The position numbers and the translations under genes are program-made. Below the pieces are notes generated by a model. That model worked only from the letters and a program-made list of their open reading frames with translations. It did not search any database and was not told the DNA's origin. A DNA stretch of 64,000 nt from DATKOF01 sp035524795 (GTDB lineage Bacteria; Pseudomonadota; Gammaproteobacteria; Burkholderiales; SG8-41), in NCBI GenBank assembly GCA_035524795.1, contig DATKOF010000001.1, positions 11,703 to 75,702 of the forward strand. The letters run 5' to 3'. Position 1 is the stretch's first letter. Every line of letters begins with the position of its first letter. This document shows, piece after piece, positions 26,912-34,891 of the stretch.

Positions 26912-27484
26912 TTATGGCGGTGAGGCGGCGGTTTTTCCATGCACGGCGGCATGACGTTTCAGCATTTCCCCGGCAACGCCTTCAATGTTGTCGCTGACAT
27001 CATGCCGCATCAGCGCGGTACCGAGAAATATGGGCACCCAGAATCCGGGTTCGATTTCCGCCTCGTATTCGAGTCTGACGCCCGCGGCGCCGTCCGCGCG
27101 GACACGCCACTCGCCCTGCATGCGCTTCATGTCGCCGCCGACCGCATGGAATTTGATCTGCTCCGGCGGCAACTCTTCGATTGCCAGCACCACGTGGAAT
27201 TCACGGCTGAAGAATAAAAACCGGGTTTCCCCTTTTTGTTCGATGCGCAGCGGCTCGCCGGCGGCGCTGATCACACGGCTTGACTTCATGCCGGGCACGA
27301 AATCGGCAAGATGGTTGTAGTCGGTCAGCACCTGCCATGCCGTCTGCGCGTCTACCACAACCGGCGCCGTCACATGCACGCTGAAAATGCCGTGGCTGCG
27401 TTTGACTTCGACTTCAGGCCTGGCCGACACCGGCCACGGCGCGGCGAGACAAACGAGGATTATGGTCAGCAAACACCGGCGCAT
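26912..27484 (-). CDS. Exported SRPBCC/START-like domain protein
   Basis: A 190-residue protein with a signal peptide (residues 1-21, ending WPVSARP). The rest is a START-like helix-grip domain: APVVVDAQTAWQVLTDYNHL then ADFVPGMKSSRVI, typical of coenzyme Q-binding/polyketide cyclase relatives (COQ10-like). It ends 8 bases before the EEP-clsB pair and is co-directional, so it probably belongs to that envelope-lipid operon. It may bind a lipid or quinone in the periplasm; this is inference from fold and context. Confidence 0.82.
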   Translation of the reverse strand: MRRCLLTIILVCLAAPWPVSARPEVEVKRSHGIFSVHVTAPVVVDAQTAWQVLTDYNHLADFVPGMKSSRVISAAGEPLRIEQKGETRFLFFSREFHVVLAIEELPPEQIKFHAVGGDMKRMQGEWRVRADGAAGVRLEYEAEIEPGFWVPIFLGTALMRHDVSDNIEGVAGEMLKRHAAVHGKTAASPP

Positions 27485-27508
27485 CGCGCCAGTGTAACGG
27501 AAACGGCA

Positions 27509-28606
27509 TCAGGCGACGGCCAGCATGCGCTGCAGCGCGGCGCGCGCCGGCACGGCGTCGCGCTCCGGCACCGCGATGCGGTTGACGACGTTGCCCTCCG
27601 CGAGATTTTCCAGCGTCCACGCCAGATGCTGCGGATCGATGCGCGCCATCGTCGAGCACATGCAGACCAGCGGCGACATGAACTGCACGATCTTGCCCTG
27701 CGGCCTGAATTCCTCGGCGATGCGGTTGACCAGGTTCAGCTCGGTGCCGACCAGCCAGCGCGTGTTGGGCGGCGCGGCGGCGATGGTGCGGATGATGGTC
27801 TCGGTCGAGCCGACGTAATCCGACAGCTTGCAGACCTCGAAGCTGCATTCGGGATGCGAAATGACGAAACCGTCCGGATGCTGGTTGCGGAACTTCAGCA
27901 CGTGCTGCGGCTGGAACATCTGATGCACCGAGCAATGTCCTTTCCACAGCAGGATTTTTGCGGCGCGGATCTGCTCCGGCGTCAGCCCGCCCAGCGGTTC
28001 GTCGGGATCCCACACCGGCATCTGCTCCAGCGGGATGCCCGATTTATAGCCGCTCCAGCGGCCGAGATGCTGGTCGGGAAAGAACAATACTTTTTCGCGC
28101 CGCGCGAACGACCAGTCGAGGATCTTGCCGGCGTTGCTCGAAGTGCAAACGATGCCGCCGTGCGCGCCGCAGAATGCCTTCAGGTCGGCCGCCGAGTTGA
28201 TATATGTGACCGGCGTGATGGTGGCGTCGGGGTCGAGCACCTCGGCCAACTCGCGCCACGCGCGCTCGACCTTGGACAGGTTCGCCATGTCCGCCATCGA
28301 GCAGCCCGCCGCGAGGTCCGGCAGCACCGCAATCTGCTCAGGCTTCGACAGGATGTCGGCGACCTCGGCCATGAAATGCACGCCGCAGAACACGATATAT
28401 TCGGCGTCGGTCTGCGCGGCGAGCTTCGACAGTTTCAGCGAATCGCCGGTCAGGTCGGCGTGCTTGTAAACGTCGGCGCGCTGGTAATGATGGGCGAGCA
28501 CCACCGCGCGCTTGCCGAGCCGGGCCTTGGCCGCGGCGATGCGTTCGCCGCAGTCTTCGTCCTGCAGCGCCTTGAAGCGGTCAAATGCCAGTGCGGTGGC
28601 GGTCAT
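27509..28606 (-). CDS. nadA: Quinolinate synthase A
   Basis: A 365-residue enzyme that condenses iminoaspartate with dihydroxyacetone phosphate to quinolinate in NAD synthesis. The [4Fe-4S] cluster cysteines are expected in FCGVHFMAE/LAAGCSMAD, HPECSFEVC and SPLVCMCSTMARID. VVLAHHYQRADVYKHAD is the conserved substrate-binding start. No nadB or nadC is adjacent. It stands alone between the START protein and nudB. Confidence 0.96.
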   Translation of the reverse strand: MTATALAFDRFKALQDEDCGERIAAAKARLGKRAVVLAHHYQRADVYKHADLTGDSLKLSKLAAQTDAEYIVFCGVHFMAEVADILSKPEQIAVLPDLAAGCSMADMANLSKVERAWRELAEVLDPDATITPVTYINSAADLKAFCGAHGGIVCTSSNAGKILDWSFARREKVLFFPDQHLGRWSGYKSGIPLEQMPVWDPDEPLGGLTPEQIRAAKILLWKGHCSVHQMFQPQHVLKFRNQHPDGFVISHPECSFEVCKLSDYVGSTETIIRTIAAAPPNTRWLVGTELNLVNRIAEEFRPQGKIVQFMSPLVCMCSTMARIDPQHLAWTLENLAEGNVVNRIAVPERDAVPARAALQRMLAVA

Positions 28607-28649
28607 CGCCCTAATATAAGGCCAAACGCCCGCGCAAAAAACCCCTGCT

Positions 28650-29108
28650 TCAGCGTGGCCTAGCCACGCGTTGCGGTAGTTCGCGGATCGCCGCGGCGTT
28701 GCTCGGCGAAAACACCTTGGCGGCGGCCTCCTGCCACGGCAGCCATAGATATTGCGCGTGTTCGCGCGGCGCCATCTTCACCGGCAGCGGCTGTGGTACC
28801 TGCAGGCTGAACACATGCTCGGTGTTGTGGGTCACACCCGGCGCATAGCGGTCGCGCCAGCGCGCGTAGATTTCGTAGCAGTTCTGCTGATGCCAATCAG
28901 TCAATGCGAAATCGTCCGCTTCCAGTCCGGTTTCCTCGCGCACCTCGCGCTGTGCGGTCTGCAGCAGCGTTTCGCCTTCGTTCTGGCTGCCAGTCACCGA
29001 TTGCCAGAAGCCGGGGGCATCGGCGCGTTCGAGCAGCAGTACTTGCAAATCCTCGGTATGAATCACTACCAGCACCGATACCGGAATTTTGTAGCGTGTG
29101 GCCGCCAC
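28650..29108 (-). CDS. nudB: Dihydroneopterin triphosphate diphosphatase
   Basis: A 152-residue Nudix hydrolase. The Nudix box runs from GSQNEGETLLQTAQREVREE to TGLEA. The opening YKIPVSVLVVIHTEDLQVLL and the later HNTEHVFSLQVP match NudB, which removes pyrophosphate from dihydroneopterin triphosphate in folate synthesis. It lies 6 bases after aspS, a conserved betaproteobacterial arrangement. Confidence 0.93.
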   Translation of the reverse strand: MAATRYKIPVSVLVVIHTEDLQVLLLERADAPGFWQSVTGSQNEGETLLQTAQREVREETGLEADDFALTDWHQQNCYEIYARWRDRYAPGVTHNTEHVFSLQVPQPLPVKMAPREHAQYLWLPWQEAAAKVFSPSNAAAIRELPQRVARPR

Positions 29109-29114
29109 AAGCGC

Positions 29115-30890
29115 TTAGTGCTGGGATGGATTACGCAGTTTGATATGCAAATCGCGCAACTGCTGCTCGGTCACCGCGCTCGGCGCTTCGACCATCAAAT
29201 CCTGGCCGCGCTGGGTCTTGGGGAACGCGATCACCTCGCGGATCGAATCGGCGCCGGTCATCAGCGTGACGATGCGGTCGAAGCCGAACGCAATGCCGCC
29301 GTGCGGCGGCGCGCCGTAGGACAGCGCGTCGAGCAGGAAGCCGAACTTGGCGCGCGCGTCGTCCGGCGTGATGCCGAGCACCTCGAACACCTTGGCCTGC
29401 ACCTCGGCGCGGTGGATCCGCACCGAGCCGCCGCCGATTTCCCAGCCGTTCAGCGTCACGTCGTAGGCCTTGGCCTGCGCCTTGCCCGGATCGCTGCCGA
29501 GCAGCGCGACGTGTTCGTCCTTCGGCGCGGTGAACGGGTGGTGCGCGGCAAGCCAGCGCTTGCCTTCCTCGTCGTACTCGAACGCCGGGAAGTCCAGCAC
29601 CCAGCATGGCCGCCAGCCGGGCGTCATGTGTCCTTTCTCGTGGCCGATCTTCGCGCGCAGCGCGCCGAGCGCGTCGTTGACGATTTTCTTGCGGTCGGCG
29701 CCGAAGAAAATCAGGTCGCCGTTGGCGGCGCCGGTGCGCTTGAGGATTTCCGCCAGCACCGGCGGCGGCAGGAATTTGACGATCGGCGATTGCAGCCCTT
29801 CCTCATTCAATTTGGCCGCGTCGTTGACCTTGATATAGGCCAGCCCCTTGGCACCGTAAATCGCGACGAACGCGGTGTAGTCGTCGATCTCCTTGCGCGT
29901 CAGCGTGCCGCCGCCGGGAATACGCAGCGCGGCGATGCGGCCGTCCTTCAGCGCCGCCGCCTGCCTGAACACCTTGAACTCGACCGACGACATCAGATCG
30001 GTCAATTCGGTCAATTCGAGATTGACGCGCAGGTCGGGCTTGTCGGAACCGTAGCGCGCCATCGCCTCCGCATAGCCGATGCGCGGAAACGCGCCGAGGT
30101 CGACGCCGAGCGCGTGCTGGAACATGTGGCGCACCAGCCCTTCCATCAGGTCCTGGATTTCGCATTCGGTCAGGAACGAGGTTTCGACGTCGATCTGCGT
30201 GAATTCGGGTTGACGGTCGGCGCGCAGGTCTTCGTCGCGGAAGCATTTGACGATCTGATAGTAGCGGTCGAAGCCGGCGACCATCAGGATCTGCTTGAAC
30301 AATTGCGGCGACTGCGGCAGCGCGTAGAAATGGCCGTCGTGCAGCCGCGACGGCACCAGGAATTCGCGCGCGCCTTCCGGCGTTGACTTGTAAAGCATCG
30401 GCGTTTCGATATCCACGAAGCCGTGATTGTCCAGATAGTCGCGCGCGGCGCGCGCCACGCGATGACGCAGCCTCAGGTTATGCTGCATCTGCGGCCGGCG
30501 CAGATCGAGATAGCGGTACTGGAGCCGCACGTTCTCCGACAACTGCTCGTCATCCGTCAGGAACGGCGGCGTCTGCGACGGGTTCAGGATTTCGATTTCG
30601 GCGGCGAGTACTTCGACTTCGCCGCTGATCAGGTGCGGATTGACGGTGCCGGCCGGACGTTCGCGCACCGTGCCGCCGACCTTGAGCACGAATTCGTTGC
30701 GCAGCGTTTCCGCGAGTTTGAAGGTCGCCGCATTGTCGGGATCACAGACGATCTGCAGCAGGCCCTCGCGGTCGCGCAGGTCGATGAAGATCACGCCGCC
30801 GTGGTCGCGCCGCCGCTGCACCCAGCCGCAGACGGTGACGGTCTTGCCGAGATATCTGCGGTCGACCCGGCCGCAATATTCATCGCGCAT
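29115..30890 (-). CDS. aspS: Aspartyl-tRNA synthetase
   Basis: A 591-residue class IIb synthetase. The N-terminal OB-fold anticodon domain has VCGWVQRRRDHGGVIFIDLR. Motif 2 is QIVKCFRDEDLRADRQPEFT, the GAD insert spans roughly residues 280-420, and motif 3 is GIAFGFDRIVTLMTG. The large insert marks the bacterial type. The gene follows DUF502 by 18 bases and precedes nudB by 6, so it sits in the operon fmdB-DUF502-aspS-nudB. Confidence 0.97.
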   Translation of the reverse strand: MRDEYCGRVDRRYLGKTVTVCGWVQRRRDHGGVIFIDLRDREGLLQIVCDPDNAATFKLAETLRNEFVLKVGGTVRERPAGTVNPHLISGEVEVLAAEIEILNPSQTPPFLTDDEQLSENVRLQYRYLDLRRPQMQHNLRLRHRVARAARDYLDNHGFVDIETPMLYKSTPEGAREFLVPSRLHDGHFYALPQSPQLFKQILMVAGFDRYYQIVKCFRDEDLRADRQPEFTQIDVETSFLTECEIQDLMEGLVRHMFQHALGVDLGAFPRIGYAEAMARYGSDKPDLRVNLELTELTDLMSSVEFKVFRQAAALKDGRIAALRIPGGGTLTRKEIDDYTAFVAIYGAKGLAYIKVNDAAKLNEEGLQSPIVKFLPPPVLAEILKRTGAANGDLIFFGADRKKIVNDALGALRAKIGHEKGHMTPGWRPCWVLDFPAFEYDEEGKRWLAAHHPFTAPKDEHVALLGSDPGKAQAKAYDVTLNGWEIGGGSVRIHRAEVQAKVFEVLGITPDDARAKFGFLLDALSYGAPPHGGIAFGFDRIVTLMTGADSIREVIAFPKTQRGQDLMVEAPSAVTEQQLRDLHIKLRNPSQH

Positions 30891-30908
30891 GATGGGGGCC
30901 CGAAGAGG

Positions 30909-31517
30909 TCATCCGTTGTTCCTGTGCCCGTTGACCGGCGCGACGACACCCATCGAAATGATGTACTTGAGCGCCTCGTCGACGGTCATGTCGAGATCGA
31001 CGATCTCCGTTTTCGGCACTATCAGAAAATAGCCGCTGGTCGGGTTCGGCGTGGTCGGCACATAGACGCTGACGTGCTCCCCCTGCAGGTGATTGACGAC
31101 ATCGCCGCCCGGTTGACCGGTCATGAAAGCGATGGTCCAGACATTGGTGTGCGGAAAGCGCACCAGCAGTGCCTTGCGGAACGCCTGTCCTGACGGCGAA
31201 AACAGCGTATCGCTGACCTGTTTCACGCCGTGATAGATCGAATTGACGAACGGGATGTGCGCGAGCAGGCCTTCCCAGAACCGCAGCAGGCGCTGGCCGA
31301 TCAGGTTGGCGGTCAGCAGCCCGGTGATGAATACGATCGCCAGCGTCAGCACCACGCCCATGCCGGGCACATGGACGCCGAGCCAGTTGTCGGGACGCCA
31401 TTCGGGCGGCAGCAATTCGAGCGACTGATCCATGGTGCCGACCAGCAGATTGAGCACCCACAGCGTGATGCCGAGCGGCACCCAGATCAGCAGTCCGGTG
31501 ATGAAATATTTTTTCAA
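30909..31517 (-). CDS. DUF502 family membrane protein
   Basis: A 202-residue inner-membrane protein with two predicted transmembrane helices, residues 5-27 (YFITGLLIWVPLGITLWVL) and about 53-74. The family signature IPFVNSIYHGVKQVSDTLF follows, then a beta-rich C-terminus with PTTPNPTSGYFLIVPKTEI. The family is widespread and its function is unknown. It is fixed in this position before aspS in many Betaproteobacteria. Confidence 0.92.
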   Translation of the reverse strand: MKKYFITGLLIWVPLGITLWVLNLLVGTMDQSLELLPPEWRPDNWLGVHVPGMGVVLTLAIVFITGLLTANLIGQRLLRFWEGLLAHIPFVNSIYHGVKQVSDTLFSPSGQAFRKALLVRFPHTNVWTIAFMTGQPGGDVVNHLQGEHVSVYVPTTPNPTSGYFLIVPKTEIVDLDMTVDEALKYIISMGVVAPVNGHRNNG

Positions 31518-31582
31518 CGGTAGATTTCCCTCGCGGAGCGGCGTGCCCCGCGGCCGGAAGCAGGCGGATTATCCGATGACGG

Positions 31583-31882
31583 TCAGCTGCAGCTCGGGCA
31601 GGCGCCGGCGCCGCACGTCGGGGCCGGCGTGGATTCGTCCGCCTTGGCGGTCTTGGTCTCCGCCGCGGCGTCTTGCTGCGGTTTGGCCTTGGCGCCGCCG
31701 CTGTTCCTGAAATCGGTCGCGTACCAGCCGCTGCCCTTGAGCTGGAAACCGGCGGCGCTGATCAGTTTGGTCAACGCCGGCTTGCCGCACTCCGGACAAT
31801 CCGTCAGCGGCGCGGCGTTCAGCTTTTGCAGATATTCCTTCTCGAAGCCGCAGCTCGCGCAGCGATATTCATAAATCGGCAT
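31583..31882 (-). CDS. FmdB family zinc-ribbon protein
   Basis: A 99-residue protein. The zinc ribbon uses YRCASCGFEKEY and CPECGKP, the FmdB pattern. KGSGWYATDFRNSGG is the conserved continuation. The C-terminus is Lys/Ala-rich and ends with further cysteines (CGAGACPSCS). ATG at 31882 has GGAG 6 bases upstream. FmdB is a putative regulator or metal protein of unknown target. It opens the operon with DUF502, aspS and nudB. Confidence 0.9.
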   Translation of the reverse strand: MPIYEYRCASCGFEKEYLQKLNAAPLTDCPECGKPALTKLISAAGFQLKGSGWYATDFRNSGGAKAKPQQDAAAETKTAKADESTPAPTCGAGACPSCS

Positions 31883-31964
31883 ACCGTTCTCCAAATTCAA
31901 CCGGATGAATTATAACGAAAAACGCCGTCACTGGTGCGCGAGATATGGGTAAGGCGCCGGCAAA

Positions 31965-32333
31965 TCAAGAGGCCGGGCCGGAATAAATGCAGCCGTGGCC
32001 GCACGAATCGCGCGACACCGTGACTTTGGCCAGACCGGGAAACGACGGCGCCAGCGCGTTCCACACCCAGCGGGCGATGTTTTCTAGGCTCGGTTGCTGC
32101 AACGACGGGATCTCATTCAGGTACTTGTGGTCGAGCTGCTCGCGCAGCGCCAGGCACGAGCGCTCGAGCTCGCCGAGATCGGCGACGAAATCGTACGGCT
32201 GCCGCGGCTCGCCCGCGATCGTCACCCTGACCCTGAACGAATGGCCGTGCACGCCGTGATATTTGTGTCCCGGCGGCATGTTCGGGAAATGATGCGCCGC
32301 TTCGAACCCGAATTCCTGGTAAATCTCGAACAC
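31965..32333 (-). CDS. queD: 6-carboxytetrahydropterin synthase QueD-like protein
   Basis: A 122-residue T-fold protein. Zinc ligands are His14 (FEAAH) and His29/His31 (VHGHSF). QLDHKYLN and the C-terminal SCGHGCIY match QueD, which makes 6-carboxytetrahydropterin for queuosine. The residue aligned by eye with the catalytic Cys of E. coli QueD (in GHKCGRLHGH) is Tyr25 here (GHKYHGVHGH), so the catalytic details may differ. It follows queE by 2 bases, which supports a queuosine role. Confidence 0.88.
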   Translation of the reverse strand: MFEIYQEFGFEAAHHFPNMPPGHKYHGVHGHSFRVRVTIAGEPRQPYDFVADLGELERSCLALREQLDHKYLNEIPSLQQPSLENIARWVWNALAPSFPGLAKVTVSRDSCGHGCIYSGPAS

Positions 32334-32335
32334 CG

Positions 32336-32968
32336 TCAGGCTATCCCCAGTAATTTATGTGTCTGCAGGCTCAGCCGCCAGCGCGGATGGCGCGTGCAGT
32401 ATGCGACCGCCAGCTGCGTAAAACGTCCGACTTCGGGGCCATCCATCGGCTGCAGCATGAAATGGTCGAAAGCGAGGTCCTCGAACTGCTCCGGCGCCGC
32501 ACCCTCCTGCGGAAACACCAATTTGAGTTCGTCGCCGGTCGTCACCGCCAGCGGCGCGCCCGCCTTCGGGCTCACGCACACCCAGTCGAGTCCGGCCGGC
32601 AGCGGCTGCGTGCCGTTGGTTTCGATCGCGGCCTCGAAGCCGGCCGCGTGCAGCGCGTCGAGCAGCGGCGCATCGACCTGCAGCGCCGGCTCGCCGCCGG
32701 TCAATACCACGAGCAGGCTTGCGCCGCGCTCTGCCGGCGCCGCCGCGGCAATCGCGCGCGCCAGCGATTGCGCATCCGCGTACTTGCCGCCGCGCTCGCC
32801 GTCGGTGCCGGCGAAATCGGTGTCGCAGAATTTGCAGATCGCAGTCGCGCGATCGCGCTCGAGTCCCGACCACAGGTTGCAGCCGGCGAAGCGGCAGAAC
32901 ACCGCGGGCCGGCCGGTGTTGGCGCCCTCGCCCTGCAGCGTGTAGAAGATTTCCTTGATCGAGTACAC
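32336..32968 (-). CDS. queE: 7-carboxy-7-deazaguanine synthase
   Basis: A 210-residue radical SAM enzyme that makes the 7-deazaguanine core of queuosine from carboxytetrahydropterin. The cluster cysteines are in FCRFAGCNLW and CKFCDTDF, a C-x14-C-x2-C arrangement typical of this QueE branch. EIFYTLQGEGANTGRPAVF and LTGGEPALQ are conserved. It is co-transcribed with queD. Confidence 0.95.
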   Translation of the reverse strand: MYSIKEIFYTLQGEGANTGRPAVFCRFAGCNLWSGLERDRATAICKFCDTDFAGTDGERGGKYADAQSLARAIAAAAPAERGASLLVVLTGGEPALQVDAPLLDALHAAGFEAAIETNGTQPLPAGLDWVCVSPKAGAPLAVTTGDELKLVFPQEGAAPEQFEDLAFDHFMLQPMDGPEVGRFTQLAVAYCTRHPRWRLSLQTHKLLGIA

Positions 32969-32974
32969 CGGCGC

Positions 32975-33441
32975 CTAAAACGGGATGTCGTCGTCCATGT
33001 CGTCGAACGACGCGCCGCCTTTTTTGGCAGCGGGTTTGGCGGCATCGGACTTGGCCGCCGCCGCTTTTGCGTCGCGCGGCTCGCGCGGCGCGGACGCTTC
33101 GGAACCGCCGCCGCGTCCGCCCAGCAGCTGCATGCGGTCGGCGACGATCTCGGTCGAATACTTGTCCTGGCCGTCCTTGTCCTGCCACTTGCGGGTGCGG
33201 ATGCGGCCCTCGACATAGACCGGCGAGCCTTTCTTCAGAAACTCGCCGGCGATCTCGGCGGTCTTGCCGAAGAACGCGATGCGGTGCCATTCGGTGTGCT
33301 CCTGCTGCTCGCCGCTCTTGTCCTTCCACTTCTCGGTGGTCGCGACGCGGATGTTGGTCACCGCGTCGCCGGAAGGCAGGTAGCGCACTTCCGGATCCGC
33401 GCCGAGGTTGCCATCAGAATCACTTTGTTCACCGAGGCCAT
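32975..33441 (-). pseudogene. ssb: Single-stranded DNA-binding protein, one-base frameshift near N-terminus
   Basis: The minus strand encodes MASVNKVIL from ATG at 33441 (GGAGG 5 bases upstream), then shifts frame. From 33412 the downstream frame continues GNLGADPEVRYLPSGDAVTN and runs to the normal C-terminal tip DDMDDDIPF. One missing base between 33413 and 33412 (ATC GGC read as ATG GC) explains it; repaired, the protein is about 155 residues. The OB-fold core and acidic tip are intact. SSB is normally essential, so either a sequence error, or a second ssb elsewhere, is likely. The start overlaps the MFS stop. Confidence 0.9.
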
Positions 33442-34835
33442 CATGTCCTCCCTTGGATGAGTTGCAATACCCGTTGCTCGTCGAACCCGGCCATATCCAC
33501 CTTCAGATAGGCCGCGCCTTCTTCCGCCGACACCACCGCTTCACGCACGCCCGGCAGCTGCGCCAGTTCGTGCGACAGCCGCTGCGCGCGTGCGCCATCC
33601 GTGTCGGGCAGCGCATACATTCGGGTGCGCACCGCGGGCGGCGCCTGCATCGTCGCGACCAGCAGCAGCCACAGCGCGGAAACGGCGGTGCAGAACGCGA
33701 ACACCGCCGGCGCGCCGAAATGCTGTGACAGCCAGCCGCCGACCGCGGCGCCGGCGAAAGTGCCGGCGAACTGGACGCTGCTGTAGACGCCGCTCGCAGT
33801 ACCCTTGACGCCGGCCGGCGCGATCTTCGAAATCAGCGACGGCAGTATCGCCTCCAGCACGTTGAACGCGGTAAAGAATACCAGCAGCGAGACGGCGATG
33901 CCCCACAGCGATCGCATCAGCTCGCCCAGCATCAACTGCGCGACCAGCAGCAGCGCGACCGCCACCGTGAAAACCTGCTTGAGTTTCGCTTTCTTCTCGC
34001 CGTAGATGATCGGCGGCACCATCAGCCCGAACCCGATCAGCATCACCGGCAGGTAGATCTGCCAGTGCTGATTGCTGGCGAGTCCGTCGGCGCGCAGCGC
34101 GAACGGCACCACGACGAACATCGCCATCAGACCGGAATGCAGCGCGAAGATGCCGTAGTTGAGGCGCAGCAGTTGCGGGTTCTTCAGCACTTTTGCCAGC
34201 GCCGCGGGATTCGCCTCGCTGTCCGAATGGAAACGGCTGTGCGGCGGGTTCGGCACCAGCGCATAGACCACGCCGATCGCCAGCAGCGCTAGCACACCGG
34301 TCAGCATGAAAATGCCGGGCACGCCGATCCAGTGGTCGAGCGGCGGGCCCGCCACCATCGAGGCCGAAAACGTGATGCCGATTGTGATGCCGATCAGCGC
34401 CATCGCCTGGGTGCGGTGCTCCTCGCGCGTGAGGTCGGCGGCCAGCGCGATCACCGCGCCCGAAATCGCGCCGGCGCCCTGGATAACGCGGCCGACGATC
34501 ACCATATAGAGCGTATGCGCGGATGCGGCGACGAAGCTGCCGATGGCGAACAGCACGAGGCCGCCGTAGATCACCGTCTTGCGGCCGTAGCGGTCGGACA
34601 GCCAGCCGAACGGAATCTGCAGCAGCGCCTGGGTCAGCCCGTAAGCGCCGAGCGCGACGCCGATCAGCGTATGACTGGCGCCGCCGGGCAGGCGCTCGGC
34701 GTAGAGCGCAAACACCGGCAGGATGATGAACATGCCGAACATGCGCAGGCCGAAAATCGCGGCCAGACTGACGCTGGCGCGGCGTTCGGCGGGACTCATG
34801 CGGTCGGACGACGGTGCTGAACTCGAGGTTGACAC
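33441..34835 (-). CDS. MFS transporter with C-terminal soluble domain (YajR-like)
   Basis: A 464-residue transporter with about 12 transmembrane helices (residues 25-395). The MFS loop 2-3 motif is GWLSDRYGRKTVIYGG. Residues 400-464 form a soluble domain (RTRMYALPDTDGARAQRLSH, then VREAVVSAEEGAAYLKVDM) like the ferredoxin-fold YAM domain of E. coli YajR. The substrate is unknown. It lies between uvrA (divergent) and ssb, the usual betaproteobacterial order, and its stop overlaps the ssb start. Confidence 0.92.
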   Translation of the reverse strand: MSTSSSAPSSDRMSPAERRASVSLAAIFGLRMFGMFIILPVFALYAERLPGGASHTLIGVALGAYGLTQALLQIPFGWLSDRYGRKTVIYGGLVLFAIGSFVAASAHTLYMVIVGRVIQGAGAISGAVIALAADLTREEHRTQAMALIGITIGITFSASMVAGPPLDHWIGVPGIFMLTGVLALLAIGVVYALVPNPPHSRFHSDSEANPAALAKVLKNPQLLRLNYGIFALHSGLMAMFVVVPFALRADGLASNQHWQIYLPVMLIGFGLMVPPIIYGEKKAKLKQVFTVAVALLLVAQLMLGELMRSLWGIAVSLLVFFTAFNVLEAILPSLISKIAPAGVKGTASGVYSSVQFAGTFAGAAVGGWLSQHFGAPAVFAFCTAVSALWLLLVATMQAPPAVRTRMYALPDTDGARAQRLSHELAQLPGVREAVVSAEEGAAYLKVDMAGFDEQRVLQLIQGRT

Positions 34836-34839
34836 GGGT

Positions 34840-34869
34840 TTGGCATGAAACTGAAGAGTTGCGTATATT
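34840..34869 (+). promoter_or_regulatory. Candidate uvrA promoter
   Basis: TTGGCA (34840-34845), 18 bases, TATATT (34864-34869), 22 bases before the uvrA ATG. No CTGT-N8-ACAG LexA box was seen here. Confidence 0.45.
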
Positions 34870-34891
34870 AGCAGGTTTGCCCCCGATTCCG

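Noticed and set aside
34836..34891. LexA box upstream of uvrA
   Set aside because: No CTGT-N8-ACAG pattern was found in the short divergent gap.
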